Positions 9,485-19,561 of a stretch of 64,000 nucleotides of DNA are shown in pieces. Below the pieces are notes generated by a model that saw nothing but the letters and a program-made list of their open reading frames with translations, searched no databases and had not been told where the DNA came from. The translations under genes and the position numbers were made by a program. The stretch is taken from the NCBI RefSeq assembly GCF_947072475.1, contig NZ_CAMTIA010000001.1, forward strand, positions 1-64,000. Reading direction: 5' to 3'. The stretch comes from an uncultured Deefgea sp. GTDB taxonomy: Bacteria; Pseudomonadota; Gammaproteobacteria; Burkholderiales; Chitinibacteraceae. How positions within the stretch are numbered: the stretch's first letter is position 1; each line of letters starts with the position of its first letter.

Positions 9485-10660
9485 ATGAGTTTAAACCATG
9501 AAGTCATTGATCCTAAAAATTTGGAGCAAGCTTTTGCTTTATTTACCGCTGCATCAGAGCAACTATCAATTGCTTATGCTGAATTACAGGATCAGGTTAC
9601 TACTCTTACTGAACAGCTAGAGGTTGCCAATGGTAATTTACGGCGTGAGTTTGAGGAGAAGTCAGCATTGTCGCGACGTCTCAGCTTATTGTTAGATCGA
9701 TTACCCGCTGGCGTTTTAGAATTGGATCAATGCGGAGATGTATTGACGCAAAATGCGGCAGCAAAAAAGTTATTGGGGCGCAGTGATCATCGATTTAATT
9801 GGTCGGTGGTCATGGCTGAGCAAATGCAAGCGACCGACGAGCCCGGCGTTTTGGCGTACCAAAGTGGGGATAATGCACGGCATCTTCTTTTAGAAGAGGT
9901 TGATGTGCCCGAAGAGGGGATACGACTGGTTTTATTGCACGACGTGACCGCGGCTACAGAAATGCGTCGTGCATTAAGTCGGCATCAACGTTTGGTCGAA
10001 ATGGGTGAAATGGCGGCGGGCTTAGCGCATCAACTGCGCACACCATTGGCCACAGCACTGCTTTATAGTGGGCACTTAGTTCGGGTAGAGCTAAGTAACG
10101 AGGATCGCGTCCGATTTGCTCAAAAATCATTAGAGCGGCTTCGGCATTTAGAGGTCTTGATTCAAAATATGCTGCGTTTTGTTCGTGGGCAGCAACAGTT
10201 CACTGAGCGTTTAGATGTTAGTGGCGTATTACTTGATGCAATTCAGCATGTGCAGCCGCAATTTGACGCTAAAAATGTGGCATTGCATTGGGTTAGTTTG
10301 AATATGCCCGTATGGACAAAAGTGAATGCCAGAGAGTTTTCCGGGGCGATTGCAAATTTACTTGAAAATGCGCTGCAAGCCTCGGTATCAGGACAAAGTG
10401 TGGTATGTAGTCTATCGATGGACGTATCCACATTAGAAATTGAAATTAAAGATTTTGGTTGCGGCATGTCTGAAGCCACGTGCATTCGCCTGTTTGAACC
10501 CTTCTTTACCACGCGTAAAGATGGTACTGGTCTTGGTCTAGCCATCGTGAGAAATTTAGTCTCTGCATATGGTGGCGGGATTAGTGTTGAATCTAAGTTA
10601 GATTTTGGTAGTTCTTTTAAGATTCGCTTGCCACTAACGACAGCTACAACTAAGGTGTGA
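9485..10660 (+). CDS. fleS: Soluble PAS-type sensor histidine kinase, FleS/FlrB-like
   Basis: H-box GEMAAGLAHQLRTPLATALLYSGHL, HATPase motifs (NLLENALQAS, GTGLGLAIVRNLV); no TM segment. Confidence 0.8.
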   Translation: MSLNHEVIDPKNLEQAFALFTAASEQLSIAYAELQDQVTTLTEQLEVANGNLRREFEEKSALSRRLSLLLDRLPAGVLELDQCGDVLTQNAAAKKLLGRSDHRFNWSVVMAEQMQATDEPGVLAYQSGDNARHLLLEEVDVPEEGIRLVLLHDVTAATEMRRALSRHQRLVEMGEMAAGLAHQLRTPLATALLYSGHLVRVELSNEDRVRFAQKSLERLRHLEVLIQNMLRFVRGQQQFTERLDVSGVLLDAIQHVQPQFDAKNVALHWVSLNMPVWTKVNAREFSGAIANLLENALQASVSGQSVVCSLSMDVSTLEIEIKDFGCGMSEATCIRLFEPFFTTRKDGTGLGLAIVRNLVSAYGGGISVESKLDFGSSFKIRLPLTTATTKV

Positions 10661-10755
10661 AAGTGGTTGAGAATTTAGATCGACAGTTAATTTGCCAGAT
10701 CAGTTCTTGGGTTTGCCGTGAATATATTTACTACAAGTTATAAGGTTAATTACGT

Positions 10756-11061
10756 ATGACACCTACCGTGCAGATTGAAGGTAACGTTGGCCGCGTCATT
10801 TTATCGGGGCAGTTTGATTTCAGCGCGCATAGAGAGTTTCGCCAGGTTTGCGAGTCTTTGATTGCAAATGCAGACATAAAAGAGGTGCTCGTTGATTTTC
10901 AAAATGTCAATTATTTAGATAGTTCTGCACTTGGCATGCTTTTACTTTTAAAAGAGAAAATCTCAGCCGCTAGCAAAAATTTAGCACTTGTAAATTGCCG
11001 TGACACTGTAAAGCAGGTTCTTGAAATTGCATGCTTTGGTAAAATTTTCACCATTAGGTAA
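10756..11061 (+). CDS. STAS-domain anti-sigma factor antagonist (HsbA-like)
   Basis: 101 aa; VLVDFQNVNYLDSSALGMLLLLKEK STAS phosphorylation motif. Confidence 0.88.
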   Translation: MTPTVQIEGNVGRVILSGQFDFSAHREFRQVCESLIANADIKEVLVDFQNVNYLDSSALGMLLLLKEKISAASKNLALVNCRDTVKQVLEIACFGKIFTIR

Positions 11062-11066
11062 TTTGC

Positions 11067-12794
11067 ATGAAAATCTTGGTTGTTGATGATACTGAAGCAA
11101 TTTTACTGCTCATTTCTCGGTTTGTAGAAGCCTTGGGTCATAGGGCGATATTGGCTAGAAATGGGTTAGATGCAATTGAGCAGTGTCGTTTGGAACAACC
11201 CGATTTGGTTTTAATGGACGTCATGATGCCGATCATGACTGGCCCTGAAGCTGCGATTATTATTAAAGCAGAATCAGGGGAGCGCTGGGTTCCTATTGTT
11301 TTTGTTACGGGTATTGGCGAAGAAAATGCGCTGGCTGATGCAATCGAGCGAGGCGCTGACGATTATATTAATAAGCCCGTTAATTTTCGAGTTTTAGAAG
11401 CAAAACTAAAAGCTTTTGGCCGTACTTTAGAACTCAATAGAAAGGTCAGAGAGCAGTCAGAACGGCTTGCTGACTACTATGAAAATGCTGAAGAAGAAAA
11501 ACGCGTTGTTCGGCACTTGATGGAGCAGTTAGTCAACTCAGAACGACTATCAGATCCCCAGCTACAGTATTTGTTGTCGCCAGCTGAGAGCTTATCGGGC
11601 GACTTGATCGCCTCTGCTCGTACCCCGGGGCAGGCATTGCATGTGATGCTTGCCGATGGGATTGGGCACGGCTTAACTGCCGCATTGAATGTGCTGCCTC
11701 TGACTCAGCCATTTTATAGCATGACCGAAAAAGGTTATGCAATCAGCGATATATTATTAGAAATGAACGATAAAGTTCGGCAGGTTTTACCCGTCGGCCG
11801 TTTTGTTTGTGTTACTTTAATTTCTATTGATGAAACCACTGGATGTATTGAAATCTGGAATGGCGGCATGCCGATGGTTTATCTCGTCAATGAACACGGT
11901 GATGTGGTTTCTGAGTGCCGTTCTAAAAACTTACCTTTAGGCATTATTCCTTCGCATTCTATGGATTTTTCTCCGGAAAGATTTTACTCGAACGGCACTG
12001 GATTTGTGGTGGCTTGTTCCGATGGTTTGATTGAGGCAAGAAATAAACAAGGCGAAGAGTTTGGAATCGAGCGTTTGCTGCAGTTATTAAAAGAAAAATC
12101 GAATTTAAAGCCTATTGAATATTTTCAAGAAACCTTCCTCAATTTCTTGCAGCAAGAAAAGCATCATGATGATGTTTCATTGGTTTTGGCTAATTTTGGT
12201 GCCAATCCAAATCGTGATTTAAAAATTAATCATCATTCCTCAGAAGATATTAGTCAGTTATTAACGGCTGATTTTGCAACAGGAAATCAAAGCACTTGGC
12301 GATACAATTTAGTATTGACCGCTAAAGAGCTGCGCTATGTCAATACGATTCCATTTATGATGACGTTTGTTAAAGAAATAAAATCATTAGCCAGTTCGCA
12401 ATCGGATGTTTTTTTAATATTGACTGAATTGTTTGTGAATGCCATTGATCATGGTTTACTGGGTATGGACTCTCATATCAAAATGAATCCCGATGGTATG
12501 GAATATTATTTAATAGAGCGGGTACGCCGTTTAGCTGAGCTTGAAGAGGGTCGGATAGAGATTGATTTGATGGGCGTATTACTCAGAGGACATGAAATTT
12601 TACGTATTAGAGTTAAGGATAGTGGTCAAGGATTTGACTGGTCTCGTTCTTTGCAAAAGAGTGATGCAGTTGATCCCGTTCCTACGTTTACCTTTGGTCG
12701 TGGCATTTCATTGGTTAAGGCCCTTGCATTACGAGTTAATTATATTGGTATTGGAAATGAAGTCGAAGTCTATTACTTCCCTCAAGAAAGTTAA
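11067..12794 (+). CDS. Response regulator with PP2C/SpoIIE phosphatase and HATPase domain (HsbR-like)
   Basis: Receiver (LVLMDVMMPIMTG), SpoIIE phosphatase (SPAESLSGDLIAS...ADGIGHGLTAAL...HHDDVSLVLANF), C-terminal HATPase (ELFVNAIDHGLLG). Confidence 0.88.
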   Translation: MKILVVDDTEAILLLISRFVEALGHRAILARNGLDAIEQCRLEQPDLVLMDVMMPIMTGPEAAIIIKAESGERWVPIVFVTGIGEENALADAIERGADDYINKPVNFRVLEAKLKAFGRTLELNRKVREQSERLADYYENAEEEKRVVRHLMEQLVNSERLSDPQLQYLLSPAESLSGDLIASARTPGQALHVMLADGIGHGLTAALNVLPLTQPFYSMTEKGYAISDILLEMNDKVRQVLPVGRFVCVTLISIDETTGCIEIWNGGMPMVYLVNEHGDVVSECRSKNLPLGIIPSHSMDFSPERFYSNGTGFVVACSDGLIEARNKQGEEFGIERLLQLLKEKSNLKPIEYFQETFLNFLQQEKHHDDVSLVLANFGANPNRDLKINHHSSEDISQLLTADFATGNQSTWRYNLVLTAKELRYVNTIPFMMTFVKEIKSLASSQSDVFLILTELFVNAIDHGLLGMDSHIKMNPDGMEYYLIERVRRLAELEEGRIEIDLMGVLLRGHEILRIRVKDSGQGFDWSRSLQKSDAVDPVPTFTFGRGISLVKALALRVNYIGIGNEVEVYYFPQES

Positions 12795-13007
12795 GTGGGT
12801 CGGCTCCTGATAGTTTGAATGTAGAAAACAACAAACCTATTTAAATCATAGGCTTGCGTTGCCATCATTCAAACTGAGTGAGGCGAGCGTACTTAGTGGT
12901 ATTGAATTGCACACTCATTTCAATTTACTTTCTACTTTCAGCCCTCTTTTTTCGTGTCGATAAATAATCAGATTAGTCTTGGATTTTTTCTTGATTTATT
13001 TGAGTAA

Positions 13008-13482
13008 ATGGATACGCATTTCACTTCGTCAAGGGTATTGGCGGCACTTTTTGCATGCCGACTTCCAGTCTGCTGGCTTTTCTAGCTAGATATTCAGTGG
13101 TTTGCACTGCTGATGGCCTTCGTTTTTCCCTCCTGCTTATACGCTTTATCTCTCTTTTTACATTGAAGATGCGGTACAACGCCTTGGTCTTGTTGCGCAG
13201 CAAGTTGAGCAACAAATGGATTGGGCCGTCTGTTCTCTGCAATTTCAAGACTTAACGCAATAACTGCTACGTCATGCGCAAAGTCGTGCCTATGAGATGC
13301 GGGATGTCCTGTAAAAACTTTCTGCAATTGACAGCGATTTGTCTATATTAAATTCAGGCTTTGGTAGGGAAAATGAAATTATACCGGCAATTTATACTCA
13401 GGCTATGTCGCTGAGTGCTGCGTTGCAATGTGATCTTATTGCACAACAAAATCTGCATAGCGGTTCAGTGGATTTATTTTAA
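13008..13482 (+). pseudogene. Degraded membrane-anchored chemotaxis-locus protein: three in-frame stops and one frameshift
   Basis: Conceptual: MDTHFTSSRVLAALFACRLPVCWLF*LDIQWFALLMAFVFPSCLYALSLFLH / IEDAVQRLGLVAQQVEQQMDWAVCSLQFQDLTQ*LLRHAQSRAYEMRDVL*KLSAIDSDLSILNSGFGRENEIIPAIYTQAMSLSAALQCDLIAQQNLHSGSVDLF*; stops at 13083, 13261, 13312; frame change near 13155-13165. Confidence 0.75.
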
Positions 13483-13518
13483 TCGCTCAGCATTCTTTAA
13501 AAGTTAAGGGAAAACAAG

Positions 13519-13884
13519 ATGGCTAAAAAAGTTTTGACTGTGGATGATTCAACGTCGATACGGCAAATGGTCGCCTTTACTTTAAAAAGTGCTGGCTATG
13601 AAGTGGTTGAAGCTGCAGATGGCAATGCCGGTGTCGCACAAGCCAAAAACCAGCAAGTCGATCTCATTTTAACGGATCAAAATATGCCGGGCATGGATGG
13701 CCTGACTTTGATCCGTACTGTTCGTGCTTTGCCGCAATACAAAACAACGCCAATTCTGATGTTAACCACCGAATCGAGCGACACGATGAAGCAAAGTGGG
13801 CGGGCGGTTGGTGCAACAGGTTGGTTAGTTAAACCATTTGATCCGCAAAAATTACTTGAAGTGGTTCGTAAAGTCATTGGTTAG
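13519..13884 (+). CDS. cheY: Chemotaxis response regulator CheY
   Basis: 121-aa receiver; KKVLTVDDSTSIRQMV, LTDQNMPGMDG, KPF. Confidence 0.95.
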   Translation: MAKKVLTVDDSTSIRQMVAFTLKSAGYEVVEAADGNAGVAQAKNQQVDLILTDQNMPGMDGLTLIRTVRALPQYKTTPILMLTTESSDTMKQSGRAVGATGWLVKPFDPQKLLEVVRKVIG

Positions 13885-13908
13885 TTCACCGGCACTCAGG
13901 AGTAAGCA

Positions 13909-16047
13909 ATGACCATCGATATGAGCCAGTTTATTGCCGTATTTTTTGATGAAGCTGCCGAGCACTTGGCTAGCCTTGAAGCACTATTACTCAAGCTGGA
14001 TGTAGAAAGTCCCGATCCCGAAGCCTTAAATGCCATTTTTCGTGCAGCGCATTCCATTAAAGGTGGCGCAGCTACATTTGGATTTAACGACTTAACCGAA
14101 GTCACTCATATCCTTGAAAATTTGTTAGATCGGATTCGTAAACAAGAAACTCAGCTACGCCCTGAAATGGTTGATGCCTTTCTGCGTGCCGGTGACGTAT
14201 TGCAAGATATGCTCGCCGCACATCGAGGACAGGGCGAAGCCGATGAGATCGCCATTCAGCAAATAACCGATGAATTAGCCAGTTTGTCCAATGAAGACAA
14301 GCAATCGGTTGCCTTCGAAGGCGTATCTATTGAAATAGCTGCCGGTGAAGCTTTTGACATGGGCAATTTAATTGCTGGCCTAGCTCGGTATGGTCGGGTC
14401 TCCAATATTGAGCATGGCGATGATGAGCATCCTTGGCACTTGACGATGGCAACAGAACAGTCCGCTGAAAGTATTATGGAATCTATTGCTTTTTTAATTT
14501 CACCGGAGCGTATTTATATACAAAACGGGCTAGATAAATTTAATAAAGTCATTGTAAAACCAGAAGATTTAAATAATAGCCAAGATGGTGCCTACGGTTT
14601 TTTTGAAGATGCCGCCGCCAGCGAGCCGACTGCAAATGAAGGCTATGGATTCTTTACTTCAGTCACCACGCCAGAACCTACTGTTCTCTTGGAAGACGGT
14701 GAAGGGTTTGGCTTTTTTACTGCTGTTGCAGCCATTGTGCCTGCGCCTCCCCCAATAGACGCGCCGGTCATTACTGAAACGTTAAATCGTCGTAGCAGTG
14801 ATCGCATTGCAATGGATAAAGGGGCTGAAAAAGCAACAGTCAGTGATAAATCAGATTCCTCTATTCGCGTTAGTGTTGAAAAAGTTGATCAACTTTTAAA
14901 TTTGGTCGGCGAATTGGTCATTACTCAATCCATGCTGGCACAAAATGCATTATTGCTTGATCCGGTAGTGCATGAAAAATTACTTTCCGGTGTCGCGCAA
15001 CTCGAACGTAATACGCGGGAATTACAAGAATCCGTCATGTCAATTCGCATGATGCCGATTTCGTTTGTCTTTAATCGTTATCCACGCTTAGTGCGAGATT
15101 TAGCCAGTAAGCTCAATAAACAAGTTGAGCTGCGTATGATTGGTGAAAATACGGAATTAGATAAAGGTTTTATTGAAAAACTATCTGATCCAATGACGCA
15201 TTTAGTTCGAAATAGTTTAGATCATGGCTTAGAAACACCAGAAGTTCGCTTAGCGAAAGGCAAACCAGCGCAAGGCAATTTGACGCTAAAAGCATTTCAC
15301 CAGGGCGGCAATATTGTGATTGAAGTCAGTGATGATGGTGCTGGGCTTAATCGAGAGCGTATTTTATCCAAAGCCAGAGAGCGTGGATTTAATGTCAATG
15401 ACAATATGCCTGACTCTGAAGTATGGATGCTTATTTTTGAAGCTGGATTTTCTACCGCTGAACAAGTGACCGATGTTTCAGGGCGTGGCGTGGGTATGGA
15501 TGTGGTACGAAAAAATATTCAATCCATGGGCGGACGAATTGAAATTCAATCGATGACGGGGATTGGCTCAACGATGAGCGTCCGTTTGCCATTAACGTTA
15601 GCCATCTTAGATGGCATGTCGATTTCGGTTTCTTCCGAGCTATATATCATTCCATTGACGTTTATTGTTGAGTCTTTGCAACCAAGAATGGCCGATATTA
15701 AAAGTATGGCTGGTCGTGGTAGCGTCATTAATGTTCGTGGTGAGTATTTACCTTTAGTTGCTTTGTATGAAGTATTTAATCTGCCAACCGAAGTCAAGTC
15801 ATTTGAAGATGGCATTGCGATTATTTTAGAGGCGGAAGGGCAAAAAATAGCCTTATTTGTTGATGATTTATTGGGTCAGCATCAGGTCGTGGTTAAAAAT
15901 TTGGAAACAAACTATCGCCGTGTTGCTGGTGTTGCCGGTGCAACCATTATGGGTGATGGCCATGTTGCATTTATTTTAGATATCGCGATTTTAGTACAAA
16001 TGGCGCAACAAATTACCACACCCTATTTAACGCAGATGGCTGCATAA
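13909..16047 (+). CDS. cheA: Chemotaxis histidine kinase CheA (main operon)
   Basis: Hpt ([16 protein letters not shown]), P2-like region, GFF-repeat linker, HATPase and CheW domains. Confidence 0.96.
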   Translation: MTIDMSQFIAVFFDEAAEHLASLEALLLKLDVESPDPEALNAIFRAAHSIKGGAATFGFNDLTEVTHILENLLDRIRKQETQLRPEMVDAFLRAGDVLQDMLAAHRGQGEADEIAIQQITDELASLSNEDKQSVAFEGVSIEIAAGEAFDMGNLIAGLARYGRVSNIEHGDDEHPWHLTMATEQSAESIMESIAFLISPERIYIQNGLDKFNKVIVKPEDLNNSQDGAYGFFEDAAASEPTANEGYGFFTSVTTPEPTVLLEDGEGFGFFTAVAAIVPAPPPIDAPVITETLNRRSSDRIAMDKGAEKATVSDKSDSSIRVSVEKVDQLLNLVGELVITQSMLAQNALLLDPVVHEKLLSGVAQLERNTRELQESVMSIRMMPISFVFNRYPRLVRDLASKLNKQVELRMIGENTELDKGFIEKLSDPMTHLVRNSLDHGLETPEVRLAKGKPAQGNLTLKAFHQGGNIVIEVSDDGAGLNRERILSKARERGFNVNDNMPDSEVWMLIFEAGFSTAEQVTDVSGRGVGMDVVRKNIQSMGGRIEIQSMTGIGSTMSVRLPLTLAILDGMSISVSSELYIIPLTFIVESLQPRMADIKSMAGRGSVINVRGEYLPLVALYEVFNLPTEVKSFEDGIAIILEAEGQKIALFVDDLLGQHQVVVKNLETNYRRVAGVAGATIMGDGHVAFILDIAILVQMAQQITTPYLTQMAA

Positions 16048-16054
16048 GGAGAAA

Positions 16055-16537
16055 ATGATGGATTCAATGATGTCAGATGATGAGGTCAATCGTGAGCTAT
16101 TAGTTTTTGCCTTAGGCAAAGAAGAATATGGTATTGATATATTAAAAGTGCAGGAAATTCGTGGCTATGACGCGGTAACTAGCATTGCAAACTCGCCAGT
16201 ATTTATTAAGGGCGTTATCAATCTTCGTGGAAATATTGTCCCGATTGTTGATCTAAGAATTAAATTTGGACTTGGTCATGTCGTTTATGATCAATTTACC
16301 GTGGTTATTATTATTAATGTTTCACAAAGAACCATGGGTATTGTGGTTGATGGCGTTTCTGATGTCATGACATTGGCTAGCGACCAATTGCGTAGCGCAC
16401 CTGAGTTTGGATCGGCACTCGATACCGCCTATATACTAGGTTTAGGTACAGTAGAAAATAGAATGATTATTTTAGTTGATATTGAAAAACTCATGACGAG
16501 TGCTGACATGGCGCTTGTTGAAGCCATTGCAGCATAA
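16055..16537 (+). CDS. cheW: Chemotaxis coupling protein CheW
   Basis: [44 protein letters not shown]. Confidence 0.96.
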   Translation: MMDSMMSDDEVNRELLVFALGKEEYGIDILKVQEIRGYDAVTSIANSPVFIKGVINLRGNIVPIVDLRIKFGLGHVVYDQFTVVIIINVSQRTMGIVVDGVSDVMTLASDQLRSAPEFGSALDTAYILGLGTVENRMIILVDIEKLMTSADMALVEAIAA

Positions 16538-16547
16538 GGAGATTCCA

Positions 16548-19322
16548 ATGAACAATATGACTTTACGTAAATGCATGGTGTTGGGCTTATCTGTCATTGT
16601 ATTAGTTTTTATTGCTTTGGCATGTGTAACCTATAGTGCAAGTGTTAAAACAATCGTTAAGACTGATGAATTAAAAAATCAATATCTACCTCATTTGATT
16701 CATGGTCAGGAATTAATGAATGAGGTTAATGGTGTTGCCAGACACTTGCGAAATATGCAAATTATTGGTACTGCAACACCCGAAGATAAATTGAAAGCGG
16801 ATGCTGAATGGGAGCAGGTATTAAAATCTAAGGCGATTATTAATAAAATATTTTCTGAATCAGAAGAAAATGCAAAAATTAATAATGATCAAGAAGCGAT
16901 TAAATATTTAGCTAAAGTCCAAGAAAAACGAGCTAATTTTTTGGCGGCTCAAGTAAAGTTTAAAGCGCTATTTGATACCGGCGATGCAGCAAGTTCTAGA
17001 ATTTTTGTGATGGGGGAACTGAGAGAAACTTTTAATGTATACCGTGATGAGATATTGGCTTTTATCAGTATTCAGCAAAAAACGGTATTGGATGATGCCT
17101 CTCTTCTCAGCTCAACCTCTGAATCGACAAAATTATTAGTTTTGATTTCTGTGGTTTTGGGTGTGATTTTCGTGTTGGGTGTTGGGTTCTTTCTACTACG
17201 TAAAATTAAAAACCAACTTGGGGGGGATTTAGAAATAGTACAACAATTGGTCGATAAAATAGCGAGTGGTGATTTGAATTCAGATATTTTAGTCGCCAAT
17301 CATGATACATCGAGTTTGATGGCTAAATTGCAACAGTTACAAGTCAAATTACGTGCGGCAGAAGTGGCTCGAATTGAAAATGCACGAGTTAAAACGGCCT
17401 TGGATTCGGTATCGACTAGCGTGATGATTGCGGATGCTGATCGCAATATTATTTACTGTAATCGCGCTGTTGAGCGTTTATTGCAAAATGCCGAATCAGA
17501 CATTAAAAAAGATTTGCCTCAATTTAGTGCACGCAACATCATTGGGGCCAATATCGATGGCTTCCATAAAAACCCAGCACATCAACGCGGCATGTTGGAT
17601 CGTTTGGCCGGTGAGCATCGAACCAGCATTGTGGTTGGTGGTCGTACATTTGCCTTAATTGTCAATCCAGTGGTCAATGAAAAAGGAGGCCGTGAAGGTT
17701 ATGTCGTTGAGTGGTTAGATCGCACCGAAGCGCTGGCTGCAGAATTGCGTGAACAACAACTCTCCAATGAAAGTGCGCGAATTTTAGGGGCGCTTGAGGG
17801 TACTTCGGCCAATGTGATGCTCGCCGATGTGAATCGGGTGATTGTGTATATGAATAAATCAGTGATTTCGATGTTGTCGGGGGTGCAAAATGATTTGCGT
17901 AAAGTCCTGCCATCGTTCGATGTTGCTAAATTAATTGGCACCAATATTGATACATTCCATAAAAATCCAAGTCATCAATCGAGTTTATTGGCCAATTTAA
18001 CCAGTACCTATATTTCACAAATTACCGTCGCGGGGAAAACATTTAAATTGGTGGCCAGCCCTGTCTTTGCTAAAGATGGCATTACTCGACTCGGCTCGGT
18101 CGTTGAGTGGATTGATCGAACGCAAGAGGTGGCGGTTGAGGTCGAGGTGGGTAACTTGGTCGATGCCGCAGTCAATGGTGATTTCACACGACGGGTTGAT
18201 CCTGCCGGCAAAGAAGGCTTTATGCTGAAATTGGCCGAAGGGATGAATCAGCTGGTTGAGTCCAATGAAGCCGGTTTAACTGATGTGGCGCGCGTCTTGG
18301 GGGCTTTAGCGCAGGGCGATTTAACGCAAAAAATCACCGCTGAATATCGTGGTTTATTAGGGCAGCTGAAAGAGGACTGTAATACTACCAGCGAGCGTTT
18401 GGCAGAAATTGTCGCCAATATTAAAGAAGCGGCATCCACCATTAATGTGGCATCGCAAGAAATTGCCGCAGGTAATAGCAATTTGTCGAGCCGAACTGAA
18501 CAGCAGGCAGCAAGCTTGGAAGAAACCGCTTCAAGCATGGAAGAGCTCACCAGTACCGTCAAACAGAATGCCGAAAATGCCCGTCAAGCCAATCAATTGG
18601 CCATTGGCGCCTCGGATATCGCGGTGAAAGGCGGCGATGTGGTGGGCCAAGTGGTGTCAACCATGGCCGATATTAATGATTCGGCGAAAAAAATTGTCGA
18701 CATTATTTCGGTGATTGACGGCATTGCGTTCCAAACCAATATCTTGGCGCTCAATGCCGCGGTTGAAGCCGCAAGAGCGGGTGAGCAAGGGCGGGGTTTT
18801 GCGGTAGTGGCATCCGAAGTGCGTAATTTGGCACAGCGCTCGGCCGGGGCTGCTAAAGAAATTAAAACCTTGATTGGCGATTCTGTGCTCAAGGTAGAGG
18901 CCGGTTCTAAGTTGGTGGATCAAGCTGGGCATACCATGCAGGATGTGGTTGGTGCGGTGCGCCGTGTGACCGATATCATGAGTGAAATATCGGCGGCGTC
19001 TAGCGAGCAAAGCGCTGGGATTGAGCAGGTCAACCAAGCGATTACGCATATGGATGAAAATACCCAGCAAAATGCCGCCTTAGTCGAAGAGGCTGCAGCG
19101 GCGGCGGAGAGCCTTGAAGAGCAGGCGGGTAACTTAACTCAAACCGTGGCTATTTTTAAGTTAGGTGCAGAGCAAGCGACGCACCGTCCTGTCGCCGTTC
19201 GATCAACTAAAGTGGTTCATTCTGCGCCATCGGCAGCCATTGCGAAACCAAGTAGTAAGGCACCACCACGTTCGGCACCATCTAAATTGGGCGGGGACGA
19301 TGCGCATTGGGAAGAGTTTTAA
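16548..19322 (+). CDS. Methyl-accepting chemotaxis protein: periplasmic sensor, tandem PAS, HAMP region, MCP signalling domain, C-terminal HWEEF
   Basis: TM near N-terminus, two FHKNPxHQ PAS repeats, hairpin [43 protein letters not shown]; start moved to RBS-preceded ATG (track ORF starts at 16500). Confidence 0.93.
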   Translation: MNNMTLRKCMVLGLSVIVLVFIALACVTYSASVKTIVKTDELKNQYLPHLIHGQELMNEVNGVARHLRNMQIIGTATPEDKLKADAEWEQVLKSKAIINKIFSESEENAKINNDQEAIKYLAKVQEKRANFLAAQVKFKALFDTGDAASSRIFVMGELRETFNVYRDEILAFISIQQKTVLDDASLLSSTSESTKLLVLISVVLGVIFVLGVGFFLLRKIKNQLGGDLEIVQQLVDKIASGDLNSDILVANHDTSSLMAKLQQLQVKLRAAEVARIENARVKTALDSVSTSVMIADADRNIIYCNRAVERLLQNAESDIKKDLPQFSARNIIGANIDGFHKNPAHQRGMLDRLAGEHRTSIVVGGRTFALIVNPVVNEKGGREGYVVEWLDRTEALAAELREQQLSNESARILGALEGTSANVMLADVNRVIVYMNKSVISMLSGVQNDLRKVLPSFDVAKLIGTNIDTFHKNPSHQSSLLANLTSTYISQITVAGKTFKLVASPVFAKDGITRLGSVVEWIDRTQEVAVEVEVGNLVDAAVNGDFTRRVDPAGKEGFMLKLAEGMNQLVESNEAGLTDVARVLGALAQGDLTQKITAEYRGLLGQLKEDCNTTSERLAEIVANIKEAASTINVASQEIAAGNSNLSSRTEQQAASLEETASSMEELTSTVKQNAENARQANQLAIGASDIAVKGGDVVGQVVSTMADINDSAKKIVDIISVIDGIAFQTNILALNAAVEAARAGEQGRGFAVVASEVRNLAQRSAGAAKEIKTLIGDSVLKVEAGSKLVDQAGHTMQDVVGAVRRVTDIMSEISAASSEQSAGIEQVNQAITHMDENTQQNAALVEEAAAAAESLEEQAGNLTQTVAIFKLGAEQATHRPVAVRSTKVVHSAPSAAIAKPSSKAPPRSAPSKLGGDDAHWEEF

Positions 19323-19561
19323 TTAAATTAAGATGACTGCGCAAGCCAAAGAGGGTTCGCTTCTTTGGCTTGATGTCGATATCTGGCCCAGCCAGTTTAT
19401 CGCGGGTTGTCTCGTTTTATTCAGTCTGTCTGCTGATGTGCCGCAACGCTTCAGAATGTTTCTTTCTTCTCTCTATTGTCCATTGTGTCTAGAATATTTT
19501 GATGGTATTTGCTTCTAGGCTTTGATTCTCAATGGCTTTGATCATATACGTAGGTTTAATT

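Noticed and set aside
13021-13327. Three small ORFs over the pseudogene (13021-13248 -, 13094-13327 -, 13055-13255 +)
   Set aside because: No family resemblance; the coherent coding signal is in the interrupted plus-strand frames described as a pseudogene.
17072-19070. Several minus-strand ORFs opposite the MCP gene
   Set aside because: Antisense frames of a long clear coding sequence with no recognisable product.
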